Below, in pieces: positions 22,807-34,100 of a DNA stretch of 64,000 bases (positions within the stretch are counted from its first letter, which is position 1; each line of letters starts with the position of its first letter). The notes below the pieces were generated by a model. That model had not been told where the DNA came from. It worked only from the letters and a program-made list of their open reading frames with translations, and made no database searches. Both the position numbers and the translations under genes were made by a program. Source of the stretch: Eremophila alpestris peregrina (taxonomy: Eukaryota > Chordata > Aves > Passeriformes > Alaudidae); contig WMCF01000110.1 in NCBI GenBank assembly GCA_009792885.1, positions 1,714,565-1,778,564 on the forward strand. The letters are read 5' to 3'.

Positions 22807-25800
22807 ATTTAATTCAGAAAGGCTGAAAACAAAAACTGTTTTATATTCTAAGGAGATTTTTGCTCATAGGTTACTAGTTCATTAGTTTATGCCAATAAAA
22901 TTGGTCATACTATAGAAGTAGCCATGTATAGAAAATTAAAAAAAAAATCCAACCAGCAAAAAACTCTCAACCTCATGTAAGGATCTGGACATTTGCTAGC
23001 AAGAATTTAAAAAATAAAATCTTTTTTTAAAAGCCAATATCCATTTGAACTGCCTTTTTTCTTCAAAAAAAAAGTTATTTTTCAAGTTTCAAAGTGAAGC
23101 TACTGGTAGTAGTTGCAGTAAGAGAATTTTGCACTGGTACTAAGTAAGTAGAGTAAAAAGACAAACTATCTTCATATTTATCTCTATGGGTTTTATGTCA
23201 AGTTTTGATAATATAGAAGTATTCACATGGTTAGGAACATAAATGAATCAGGCCCTTAGTGTCTTTGTTACTGTTTACATACCAAACAACAAAAAAATCA
23301 TATATAATTCTGCTCCTTCTAGTAGTACTTTAATCTCTGTGTTTGTGTCTAGTTCATTCATTTTGTTAGGCAAATTACCAGATGTTTGAAAATGGGGGTG
23401 GGGGGTTGGTTGGGGTGGGGTGCACATTGACAATTTGTTTCACATTCCACTGGAAGCTTCCTTTCAGTGAAGTGGCTAAAAGTGTTAAGAGCAGGCTTCA
23501 TTTCAGCACACGCACAACTGGGAACATCATTATATGTTTATTTTACTCAGCAATGAAATCCACTAATTTTTACAGTCGCAAAAGACAGCACATAGCTGAG
23601 ATGAGTTTTGCACAACTCCTGACTCACTTTAGTGGGACCTGTGAAACTGAATGGAGAACTTTCTGCTTAAGGACCACCAAGCTCCTGGGTTGAATCTGTG
23701 TGACAAACTATAACCAGGCATGGAAACATGGTCACACCTGTGAATCATGGAAATTCAGCCATCAGCACCCAACTCTAGTCCTGCATTCAACTAGTGGCTG
23801 TGACAATGATCTCATTAATCACAGTTATGCACATATATTTTGAAAAATGTTTTCTTTTTTTAAATCCTCAGAGATGTGTAAATGTGCATTATCTCTTCTT
23901 GACTCATAATTCATAAAAGGCTTTTATGAAGATCAGACCTACAAAGCAACTTGTAGTTACTTCTTGATTTTAATTGTATTGTAGTTCGAGGTCAATGGTG
24001 CGATCTTGCTTTGAACTCACATGATAAATAAACATGAAAAAAAAATCTTACTGTAATTAGATTTCCCCCTCACCCATAACATTTTCTGCAGGATTAAGGC
24101 TCAATCTAGCAATTTATTGGGTACTTATGCAAGTTGCTGAGCACTCTGAGCTCCCATAGATGTCAGTGGATTTGAATACTGATGACTGAATTAAGTGCCA
24201 CAAGGATGTTAAACGTAGGGTTTAAAAATCAGTCTTTTCCCTTATTATTGATAGTGGTTATTGCCACTTATCATACTTAGTATTTCTTTCTTCAACCTGC
24301 AATTGTCACTCAATACAGAGATAGATTTTGAGCTGACATTGTGTTAATGAAAATCAGTTATCTTGTGAAAAGCTCTGTAAACCACCCATACTACTATCAG
24401 ATGGGAGAAAAAAGGAATCAAGTAACCTATTCCTTCATTTTCATATAAAAATGTTCTCTCTCAAAATTGATGGAGAGGATACTTTAGTAAATTGTTGTGG
24501 GAATCAAAAGGAAACCCCAGTTTTTGTCTTTTCCTTTTAATGTTTGGTAAGAATTAAGTAAGTTTTAATGGTAAAAAATGTTAAGTATACTTGATAATAG
24601 AATACATATATTTATAAACAAATATTATTTCATTTTAAGGAGAAAAAGAAGCAATTCCACCATACTGTGGAGATTCAAATATGTTGTTGTGTGTGAACAG
24701 AAATGTATGCAGGTAATGAAGATGGCCAAAATCCACAGCTGGAGTATGAAGAATAGATTTATTCCATCACCATGCTGGCAAAAGGAAGACACATTCACTG
24801 CTAAGTTTATTCCATACTAGCAGGGCCAAAAAGAGCTCAGGAAGTTCCCAGTCCCACATATTAGAAAGGCCTGGAGCAGGTGCAATATTTCAGAAGGCTG
24901 TGTTTTACAATGTCCAAGCTTCTTATCTCCCACCTCTAGAAGGAGGCCCGAGCCTATGGGAAAAATGCTTTTAAGTCTTTAGCAACATCCTGTTATCTTC
25001 TTCGACAGAATTCCATTTCTTTCAGCAGACAGAAAACAACCCAAAACAAACACAAATACATGAAATTTCCACACTGAGTATTTTTAGCATCTCCCAGGTG
25101 CAAGATTGGTCTTTGAGCAAAAACAATTCTAAAACCAAGTTATTTTCTTTCTCCTCATCAATCTTACCTTTTCAAGATTTCTTTCCAGCACTCATTTTGT
25201 TAAAAAATTGCTTTTATTTAAATTTATCCGTTGGTTGAATTAAGCCATCCTAATTACATTCATAAGAGATATATAAATTTTGGATATGCATTCTAAAGTG
25301 ACTATATATAAACACCTAATGTTGTGTTTGACAGGTTACTTTTAAGTGGTGACTGTGGATAAGATATTTTGGTGATTATCTAGTTGCTCAGCCCAGAAAG
25401 GAGAGACAGAAAAGGAATAAAAGGATTTCCTTTGACAGTCTTTCCATTGCAGTTTACTTTGTTGAAGCTTAAAATGTGAGATCTCTGCAGTATTTTATTA
25501 GCTTCAACGGTAAGCAATCATTGGTAGAGTTGTTAGAAGAAACCAAATGGGTTAAACAACAAGAGAAAAAAAATTGTCTCATCCTTTGATATTGCAGAAT
25601 TTCAGCATGAGCTGAATTTCCTAGGAGTCCAGGAAAACATCCTCTCCATCCCCACCCATTGCCAGCACTTTCATACATCTTATTCATGAATTATGAACTG
25701 AAACACATTGGACTGTGACTCTAGCAGATGGATATTAGCAGACAGTCGTGGAGGTCCATCACACTAGGACCATTCTTAGAATCTTTTTTTCTGCTTGCTT

Positions 25801-26172
25801 GCTTTGTATGTAGACTTCAGCGATTAAAGCAAAAAAGAAAAAAAACACCCAAAAACACTAACAACCCCACAAAATAACAAAAACCCCCAACACTCCTACA
25901 AAAACCTGCCCCCTCATGTTCCAAACAAATATATAAGTGTTAAGACATGTTCTACTCCTCTTTATACTTTCTCAGCAGATGCTGTGAGACTTGCTGGCAA
26001 GTTGTTTATGCAGAGAAAAGTAGAAGCAATTCTATAACTAGTTGAAGCTCAACTGTAAAACTTGCAAAGTTGATACATATTAATATGAGTTGAATCTACA
26101 GAACAAGTAATTAAAAAGGATAAATAAGAATAATGAATGTAACTGAGGAGATTTAGTTGATACTGCAACCAT
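22807..26172. other. unique AT-rich non-coding stretch
   Basis: No gene supported. It includes a G-run-rich segment at 23393-23421 and an A/C-rich, nearly G-free segment at 25829-25905. A 103-codon plus-strand frame (23382-23693) shows no domain. Confidence 0.45.
25829..25905. repeat. A/C-rich low-complexity tract
   Basis: About 75 bases of A and C runs with almost no G, containing repeated CAAAAAC-type words. It is not a regular microsatellite. Confidence 0.7.
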
Positions 26173-26213
26173 TCTCCTTCTCCTTCTTCTTCTTTCTCTT
26201 CTTCTTCTTCTTC
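26173..26213. repeat. (CTT)n-type pyrimidine microsatellite
   Basis: Imperfect CTT/CTTT units forming a 41-base pure pyrimidine run that ends just before an ATG at 26214. Confidence 0.9.
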
Positions 26214-26271
26214 ATGAATTGTTTAAATTCTTTCCTTTAACTTTTGCAACTGACAATATTTACTTCTCACT

Positions 26272-26738
26272 GGAGGTGATGCAATGCCCACACAATTTCA
26301 TGTTGCATGCAAAGAATTGTGATCAATGTGTCACTGTTCATGTGGAGACCAGTGGCAAACAGCATCTCTTGGGGGTTGGTACCAGGGCTGATACTGTTCA
26401 TTGACCTTGCTGGTGACAGGGACAGTGATATTGAGTGCACCCCCAGGAAGTGTGCTGGTGACACCAAGCTGTGTGCTGCAGCTGACACATTGGATGGAAG
26501 TGATGCCATCCAGAGGGACCATGACATCCCTGAGACGTGGGCCCATACAAACCATGGAGTTCAGCAAAGCAAAGTGCAAGGTCTCACACTTGGGTCATGG
26601 CAATCCCAAACACACCTGCAGGTTGGACAGAGAAGTGACTGAGAGCAGCCCTGAGGGGAAAGTAAACCTTAAAACCCTGAGGACTGGAACTAGATGATCT
26701 CTAAGATCCATTCCAACACCTCAATATTCTATGATTCA
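26272..26738 (+). mobile_element. CR1 LINE with reverse-transcriptase remnant fused to 3' end (internal deletion)
   Basis: The plus strand encodes a decayed part of the CR1 ORF2 reverse transcriptase. DIECTPRKCAGDTKL (the DD-containing palm motif is changed to GD here), DTLDGSDAIQRD and a KCKV-type block can be read across frames between about 26420 and 26590. At about 26665-26685 the sequence jumps directly to the CR1 terminal region (GATGATCTCTAAGATCC then ATTCTATGATTC), so most of the C-terminal third of ORF2 and the 3' untranslated part are missing. Homology left of 26410 is weaker. It cannot make an active enzyme. Confidence 0.85.
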
Positions 26739-28177
26739 ACCTGTGGGAAGGCATGCAAAGATACTGATTGATTTCAGTGAATTTGTGCTTACAAATCATC
26801 TGACTCACACAATACATGTAAAAATGAGCTGTACAGGTTGGAAATTTTACAGTTTGAAAATAATAATCCATTTCAACCATTTTGACTTGGAACTTAAAAA
26901 GCAACTTTTAACTTTGCAGTAATTTCAGACCCTAGGTCACTAATTAAACAATAAAGGCTTGTTTTATGACTTTATAAGGAAACGTCAAATCCATCTAACT
27001 CAATTTACCAGTTGACTTTTGAGTATGCAGCATTTTCTGACAGCTAATTGAAAAACGCCTGTGGACACAGAACTGGCAAAATAAGTGTTGCTGCCTTCTG
27101 TGCCTTGATTTTAGGGTTGGCAGAGCGCTTGTAACAATTGAAGATTACCCCTACATTAACTGCTGCTTCAACAGGTTCTGCTGACAGAGTGCAAGTTAAT
27201 ATTCTCACTGACAGTGATTTATAAACACACTTTTCAGCAGAGATAATAATCTTATTAACTTTTGCACAAGATAATAATCACTGCAGCAAGTAATTAATGA
27301 ATTTTATGAGAATGTTGGATTTTTAGCTGTCATGGGAGACTGCATGCACTTGGTAATGCAAGCATCACCACATGATGACTAATGAGGCAAGGTAAAGAAA
27401 TTGAAAACTTTTTCATTCCATCAACATGTAGTTGGTGTAGGATGCCAGATATAAAATCACTGGTATATTTGCCAAGTTTCCAGGATCTTGTCATGATTTA
27501 TTCAAATTTAAATAATCAGTATTAGTTCAATATTTTGAAAATGGTCAGATTCAAAGAGACCGATTAATAGATACACTTGTAAATAAAACATTGGATATAC
27601 ATTAAAAATGAAGTTATTATTTACAGCCTGAATTTTGGGTCACAGTTGCTCTTCTCTGAAGAAATCACTAATGACTGCTGTCCAAAAATCCCCAAATTCC
27701 ATCAAAATGACTCTATATTGAGACACACAGATTGATAAGAGCAGTAATTGGAAATAAAACATGACACCCTGAGGAAAGAATACAATTTCTTTTCCAGCTC
27801 TGTGTGGTGTTTTATATGAAACAACAGTTTTAATATTGGTGATCTTCCTTGTGTTCTGCATATAATGCAATCAAATTGACCTATTTATAAAAGTATCTGA
27901 GAAACAGAGTGAGGTAGCATGACAAAACATAAATATAATTAATATGAGTCTGCTAATATGACTTTCCACCTTGATGCACAAGGATAAGCATTTAGAATTA
28001 TTTGGGTTAGTATTATTATTACGGACCAAATAAAGTTCATGTTTGCCATCTGTGCATTAAATTTCTTCTCACAAGATATATATATTTTTATGAAGTATAT
28101 TTTTAAAGTTATGTTTTTCATAAAAAGGCTTGTTTTTATGACTATGGCCTTTGGAGACCCAGTACTTACATGGAGAT
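26739..28177. other. unique non-coding stretch, possible conserved element
   Basis: AT-rich unique sequence. Between about 27000 and 27400 there is a high density of TAAT/ATTA homeodomain-type cores in otherwise well-mixed sequence, the look of a conserved non-coding element. No open frame of note. Confidence 0.35.
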
Positions 28178-28651
28178 CTTGGAGTTCTGGGGTCTCCAGC
28201 ACAGGAAGGACATAGACCTGTTGGTGCAACTCTAGAGAGCCACAAAGATGATCACAGGGCTAGAGCACAACTGCCATGGAAACAAGCTGAGAGACCTGGG
28301 GCTGTTCAGCTTGGAGAAGGGAAAGGTCTCTGGGAGCTTAGAGCCCCTTCTAATACCTGAAAGGGCTCCAAGAGAGCTGGAGGGGGAATTTTGGAAAGGG
28401 AATTTTTATGGAATGATACAGAAGGGATAATGGCTTAAAACTGAAAGAGGACATGTTGAGATTGGACATTAGGAAGAAATTATTTACTCTGAGGATGCTG
28501 AGGTACTGGAACAGGTTGTGCAGAGAAGTTGTGTGTGCCCCATGCCTGGAACTGTCAAGGCCTGGTCTGAGCCACCTGGCCTAGTAAAAGGTGCCCCTGC
28601 CCATGGCAAGGGAATTGGAACTGGATGATCTTTAAGGTCCCTTCCAACTCA
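28178..28651 (+). mobile_element. CR1 LINE 3' fragment
   Basis: From CAGCACAGGAAGGACATAGA (28197-28216) through GCTGTTCAGCTTGGAGAAGG, ACTGGAACAGGTTGTGCAG, GGCCTAGTAAAAGGTGCCCC and AAGGTCCCTTCCAACTC, the CR1 3' region is complete and in order. The octamer tail is absent. The plus-strand frame at 28248-28430 is a remnant of the C-terminal ORF2 segment (GLFSLEKGKV). Confidence 0.93.
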
Positions 28652-28660
28652 GAAGAGAGC

Positions 28661-28710
28661 AGTTCAATTCAGGTGGAAGGGACTTACAATGATCTTCTAG
28701 TCCTACTGTC
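28661..28710 (-). mobile_element. CR1 3'-end fragment (minus strand), tail to tail with the preceding CR1
   Basis: AGGTGGAAGGGACTTACAAT then GATCTTCTAGTCC is the reverse complement of a CR1 terminus. It stands only ten bases from the end of the plus-strand CR1, so the two form an inverted repeat of about 30 bp. It is cut off at its right side by the AT-rich microsatellite. Confidence 0.75.
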
Positions 28711-28713
28711 TGT

Positions 28714-28765
28714 GATATATATATGATATATTTTATATATATATGATATATCTATGATATATATT
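28714..28765. repeat. (AT)n / GATATAT microsatellite
   Basis: Imperfect AT dinucleotide run with recurring TGATATAT words; it starts where the minus-strand CR1 fragment stops. Confidence 0.9.
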
Positions 28766-29626
28766 GCATACATTTAGTCAAGAATGGTTAGCTCTGCAGC
28801 CAGAGTCTTACTGTTTACTTCTATAATAACTTGATAATTTCTCCTTGTTATTTTTGAGTCCTTTCAGGAACTCATCATAAGGTTGGGCATCTCACAAAAC
28901 TCAATAATTATGCTCACTCACTAGTAATAGAACCACCTACTATATTTATGTGGAATTTTCCCTGACTGCCTGTGATGGTGTGGATTTTGTAGCAAAAAGC
29001 TTATTTGTGTATTGCTGGTGAAAACTAGAGAACTCTTTTGCTGTTGCAGAAATGTTCAATTAACCTTTGCAGTTGATGTCAAAGTTTTTATTACATTCTT
29101 TATCTCCCCATGGTGCCTAGTGAAAATTCTTGATTTCCTTTGTTAGAGAGGCAGTGAATGATGAATAAGGTTGACTTGTAGAGTTTTTCCTGCCCAGTGG
29201 TAGACAAGGCCTCAAGTTTTACTCTTTGAGAAATAGTACAATTGATGACAGGCTTGAATTGCTTTCTTCTGCTTTTGTTTAACTCTCTGACCCATTCCTC
29301 ATGTAAAAACTGTTTTCATACTCTTTCTGATGCTCTGTCTGATAAAGACTGTTACACTCACAAAGGCACATTTTTAGTCCTCTAATTCAGGAAGAGTTAG
29401 GGAAACCATCAACAAAAGATCTGACATAAAGTAAATGGAAATAATGTATTCAGCTTTTAAATCAGACGTTCCCTTCTCTCTCCTTTCCCCTATGCAAAGC
29501 ATATCCCCCCAAAAACTTTATCTTTTGGTTACTGGTAACTCTGTAATTTTATAGGAGCAGAGGTCCCTGTTTTTAAAGAAAAAAAAAAAAATGTGGGTTT
29601 TCTGGCTATAGAGAAGACCCAACTTG

Positions 29627-29675
29627 AATAGTTAAGATAGACTCAATAGTTAAAATTGGCTCAATAGTTAAAAGG
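29627..29675. repeat. 18-bp tandem repeat, about 2.7 copies
   Basis: AATAGTTAAGATAGACTC (29627-29644) is repeated with a few changes at 29645-29662 and partly at 29663-29675. Confidence 0.8.
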
Positions 29676-30839
29676 AAGGGAACAGATACATGGCTATGTA
29701 GACTTCCAGTCTGTTAGTCTTTCAAGCTACTGTTTCAAGACCTTATCTTTGAGGTCAGTATTAAAAATTAATAATTAAAAAACTATTCTCATGACTATCT
29801 TAATTTCTTCATTAGATTGGTTTATAGGGGTTTGTGCACAGTATACAGCCCAAAATTTACACAAGAGAGACACAAACTCAGAGAAAAATACAAGATTTCA
29901 TACTTGCTTGAATGTTTACCTTCATTCACTAAGCTGAGTTTATGCTCTTAGATTTCTGAATACCCACCACAAGGCATAATGAATTACAGGTGAGTTTCAT
30001 ATGGCGTGATGCCAGTAACTTAAAATGAGACACTAATTTTTTTGAAGTTTGGCATTAAAGAGACAAATTTGCCGTGCCACTGAAGGGGAAAAACAAACAA
30101 ACATTCAGCAACAAAACCACCAAAACCCCCAAAATAAAGAAAATCTCCAAAATCCAATGGGACCAACCCGGGCGATTTCCCCCTCCAGTAATATGTCCCT
30201 AAAAGAGAAATCAGAATTCATAATGTCTAATCAAGTCTAGATTTAAATGTATTTTGTAACAGTAATCTGCAATGTTGAAGCAACATGTGTAGCTGTTGAG
30301 TGTTTAAATTGTTTCCTAATAAAATTGTATTTTTTTGATGGCTAAATAAAATGGTTTTTAACATTCTGCTTTTAGTTGATATCTTAAATGCGCACAAGTA
30401 CCAATAAGAATTTTATGGCTGCTGTAGGGTACATTTTAAATGTCTAAATGGTAATCAATATTAAGAAATTAGTATTGACTGAAATACTTTTATAATAAAT
30501 AAGTATTAGTTTGCTCTTTTCAATTAGACATTTTCACTGTGGGAATAAAGAGTAAATATATGGTCATGGAATTAGACTGTGACCTTTTCATACAGCTTTC
30601 TTCTATTTATGAAAACAGTAGGTTTAAATATGGCTGTATTGTACTCTAAACATCAATTTTTAATTATTTTAGGTCAAGATTGTAATATATGTGATTAGAA
30701 CAATCCTCTGGCACACTGTTTTTGTTACAGGACCTTCAGCTTTCTCAGCTTACACTCCCCATACTGCTGACCTTCACAACATGGTGTCATTCTGCTAATA
30801 TCTTTACTAAAACTTCCATGGGCTTTAGCAGGAACTAAA

Positions 30840-30861
30840 ACCATATACTGAAGTATATGGT
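30840..30861. repeat. 22-bp palindrome
   Basis: ACCATATACT and its perfect reverse complement AGTATATGGT are separated by two bases (GA). Confidence 0.85.
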
Positions 30862-31115
30862 CAGCAATGAGTACTGATGGAGATTTCCACCAGAAATTGC
30901 CCTTGCCTCTTTGGCTGTTCTAGCCATAGATTTTTTTCCACGGCTCACTGTTAATCCAGGCTGACTGCTTTACAGCTGTAGCAGCCCTGGGAGCTTGCAG
31001 CATACAATCTTAGATTGTGCTCTGTTCTCATGTTGCTAAATTTTTAGTTGTATAAGTATTTTGACTATGAAAAAACGGAATCCACTCCTTTTTATATTTA
31101 ACTAACAGATGTTTT

Positions 31116-31146
31116 ACACACACACACACACACACACATACACACA
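31116..31146. repeat. (CA)n microsatellite
   Basis: About 15 CA units with one interruption (ATA near 31138-31140). Confidence 0.95.
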
Positions 31147-34100
31147 AAGGATGAGTATGGAGAATTACTTTGTAAACTTGTTGCTTTTCATTGTTTTGTC
31201 AGTAGTAAGGGTTTATCGTATCCCAAGATGTTTAATGCATATTGTCAGAAAAACAAAAAAGTTGCTTCTTACAGCTAGCATTTCAGAAAAAGTCCTGAAA
31301 TGCACTCCTTGATGGTGTATTTCTATCAAATAGCACATCACTAGCTCATTTAGAAAGAAGAAAGGGATGAACCACAGTCTGTGGCAACAGTTAGGCTGCA
31401 CCTTCAGATTTTGTCAGATACTCAGGTGATATGGAAAGTACTGTGGCATTGTGTACAATGGAAAGATTCAAATATGCTTTTAACAAAAACTTGCTTTTCC
31501 AAACCCTCCACTGTAACTGAAATGAGCTGGACCTGAACGTTTTGACAAGAAACAAGTTAAAAAAGAGAATTATTTTTAAACCTTTTTTCTTGTTGCGCCA
31601 TCACACTGTGTAACTTTGGGAGCTGTACTGAGTTCTTGTAGAACCTGCTGATTGCCCTGAATGCAGCATGTCTATCACATTTCATGCCATTGTCTGGGGA
31701 CTTGTTGGAGACACAGGACTCATCAGGTGCATTAGACAGATGGGAAAGGCAGGAATGGCTACAGAAAAAGTGGAGACAATAGTGGAACTCACTCCTGTAG
31801 CAGCAGCTTTATATTTTTTCAAGAAGAATCGAGGGAATATGATATCACACTTAAACATTTAAAACATAGTATGAATGTTAGGCTAAAGATAGTATTGTTT
31901 TTACCGGTTTCAAACATGAAGTAGTATTAGAGCAGTGACAGTGTCTAGTTTGAGGTCACCCTTATATCCATGTTTTTCCACCATGTTGCTTAGTCCCTGA
32001 TCAGAATACCATTGTGCTGGATGCATCTGACTCTAAACATGCATTATCCATTATCTGATATTGAAATCAATGTGGCTTTGTTGTCTGCTATCTAATTAAA
32101 CTACTTAAGACTTTGTTTTGGATAAACCCCAATATTTCAAATTCCTCACTTTTCATATTAATGTGAGTGGTGCCCCCTGCCAAACATAAATAGCTCAGGG
32201 AAGGTAATACATGCTGACTATGTTGCATTCACAAGTTATGTGAAAATATTTGAATTTGTAATTCCTGCTTGAATGTCATAGCTTACCATCAGAAGAAGAT
32301 AATCACGCTAAATTTAACCTTTGATACCTCTAATGGCTTGCACCAGATTTCTGCACTTCTACTGGCTTGCACCAATTCTTTAGCTCTTGCAATGAGCATA
32401 TCCTTACATGTTTTTTTAAAAAATTGACCAAATATGTGAGATTGGTTTGATGTAATTACAGACAAAGTTATAATGGACAAAATGTAATTATCTGCAACTT
32501 TCCTGACAATTGAGTTAATTGAGCTTTGTTTTTTTAAAGAGGACCTAGGTCCATTATTAACAGGATGAGATTTATGGGAGGATGTCTCTATTTTTCGGCA
32601 TATATGTCAAGCATAAGTTGAGCAAATAAATTCAATGTATTCATGGCGTGCTGCAGAAAAGCCAAGTTTCTCTTTTTCCTTCTTACTTTCTGTTGACAAG
32701 TAAATAAAACCTGAAGGCAAGTTGTTATCTGTTAGGTGCCCAGATTTTTAAAGCTTTTTAAAGTTTTTTGAAATGTTGTGCATGTACATGTAAATGCAAT
32801 GTTTTCTGAAGTGGTTTGTATCAAGGAAATAAAATATTTAATAAAAGCTTTTGCATTGCACAACTGTATATAATATCTCTCTTACCACTTTTCTTCAAAG
32901 TATATTCTGAATGAGTATTCTGTTTTCCTCAAAATATATTCTGAAATATAATCAAGTAATAATAAGTTAGTAATAACTAGATTTTATACTTAAGGATGTG
33001 CTTTCTGATGGAGTGATGTCTGTCAGTGAGTTCAGTGTCTCATTTATGCTTCTGTGGTGTTTTGAACTGAGCACAGGCAGAAGGGCAGCTGCAGCATAAT
33101 TCAATAAGAAACCCTTAATTTGCTAAAGGTAATGTACTTAGAAGTGCCTGATGGATATCATACTATGGAAAAAGTACTGTGGCATATGTACAAACCAGTC
33201 ATCATCACTACTTCGTTTTGTTTAGTGTAATCAAAGAAAATCAAGTTATTAAAAATGTAAGATATTGTAAGATACTGTACTTATTTACAGAAAGATATTC
33301 TGAGGGACAACCAGAATTGCCTGTACTATATCCAGCAGCCTTCTATTATTTTAGATATTTGCAGCATTTATGTGATGCTTTATTAGCTGTCAATTCTGAG
33401 TTTATTTTCACATTTTTAAGAATGAAAGGCATATGAGAATGCTTTGTTTCTGCACAGATAAGATTATGATTTAATTCAGTGGGATTCATCTATTTTTAGA
33501 GACAAGGATGGCTCAGTTGTGCAACATGTGAGACTGTGGTCTTATCCCCTTTTCGTTTTATCCCCTTTTTGGAAACGTCTTCCAGCCTGCATATTCTTGA
33601 TGAAATATTTCTGTTACACTGTCCAAGGAATTGGGTGTTGCATGTGCTGGGAAGTGGGTCATGAACTTGCATATTCTGTATGCTTTAAAGCTGAGCTATA
33701 AAGCTGAATTTTTCATTTTTTTTTTTTTTCTGAAAGGGTATTCTATGGATCACTTTTCATGCACTTCATGGGTATGATAGGGGTATTTTTATTTCTATCA
33801 AAATTAATCCCATTCAAACTGCTTCTAAATTCAAATAATCTGAATAAAGTATTTGGCTGTTGCTTTAACAGTCTGTTTATCACAAACAAGTTCCAAACCT
33901 GGAACAGTGTGATGTGTCCATGTGAGATGAAGTTCCTGAATATTTAGATGCAAAGGGCACTGGCCTGATACTGATACTGACTGTATGGTGTTTTGGGTGG
34001 TTGTTTTTTTTTTTTTTTAATTCATTCTGAGCATGGTTATAACTGTCAAGCCAAGTCCAATGGCTCAGACCCAAACCTGGTCTTTCATTCAGGCCTGAAA

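Larger units (their letters stand above)
28766..31115. other. unique AT-rich non-coding stretch
   Basis: No gene or recognised element apart from the small repeats listed separately. An A/C-rich run with repeated CAAA words lies at about 30089-30136. Confidence 0.45.
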
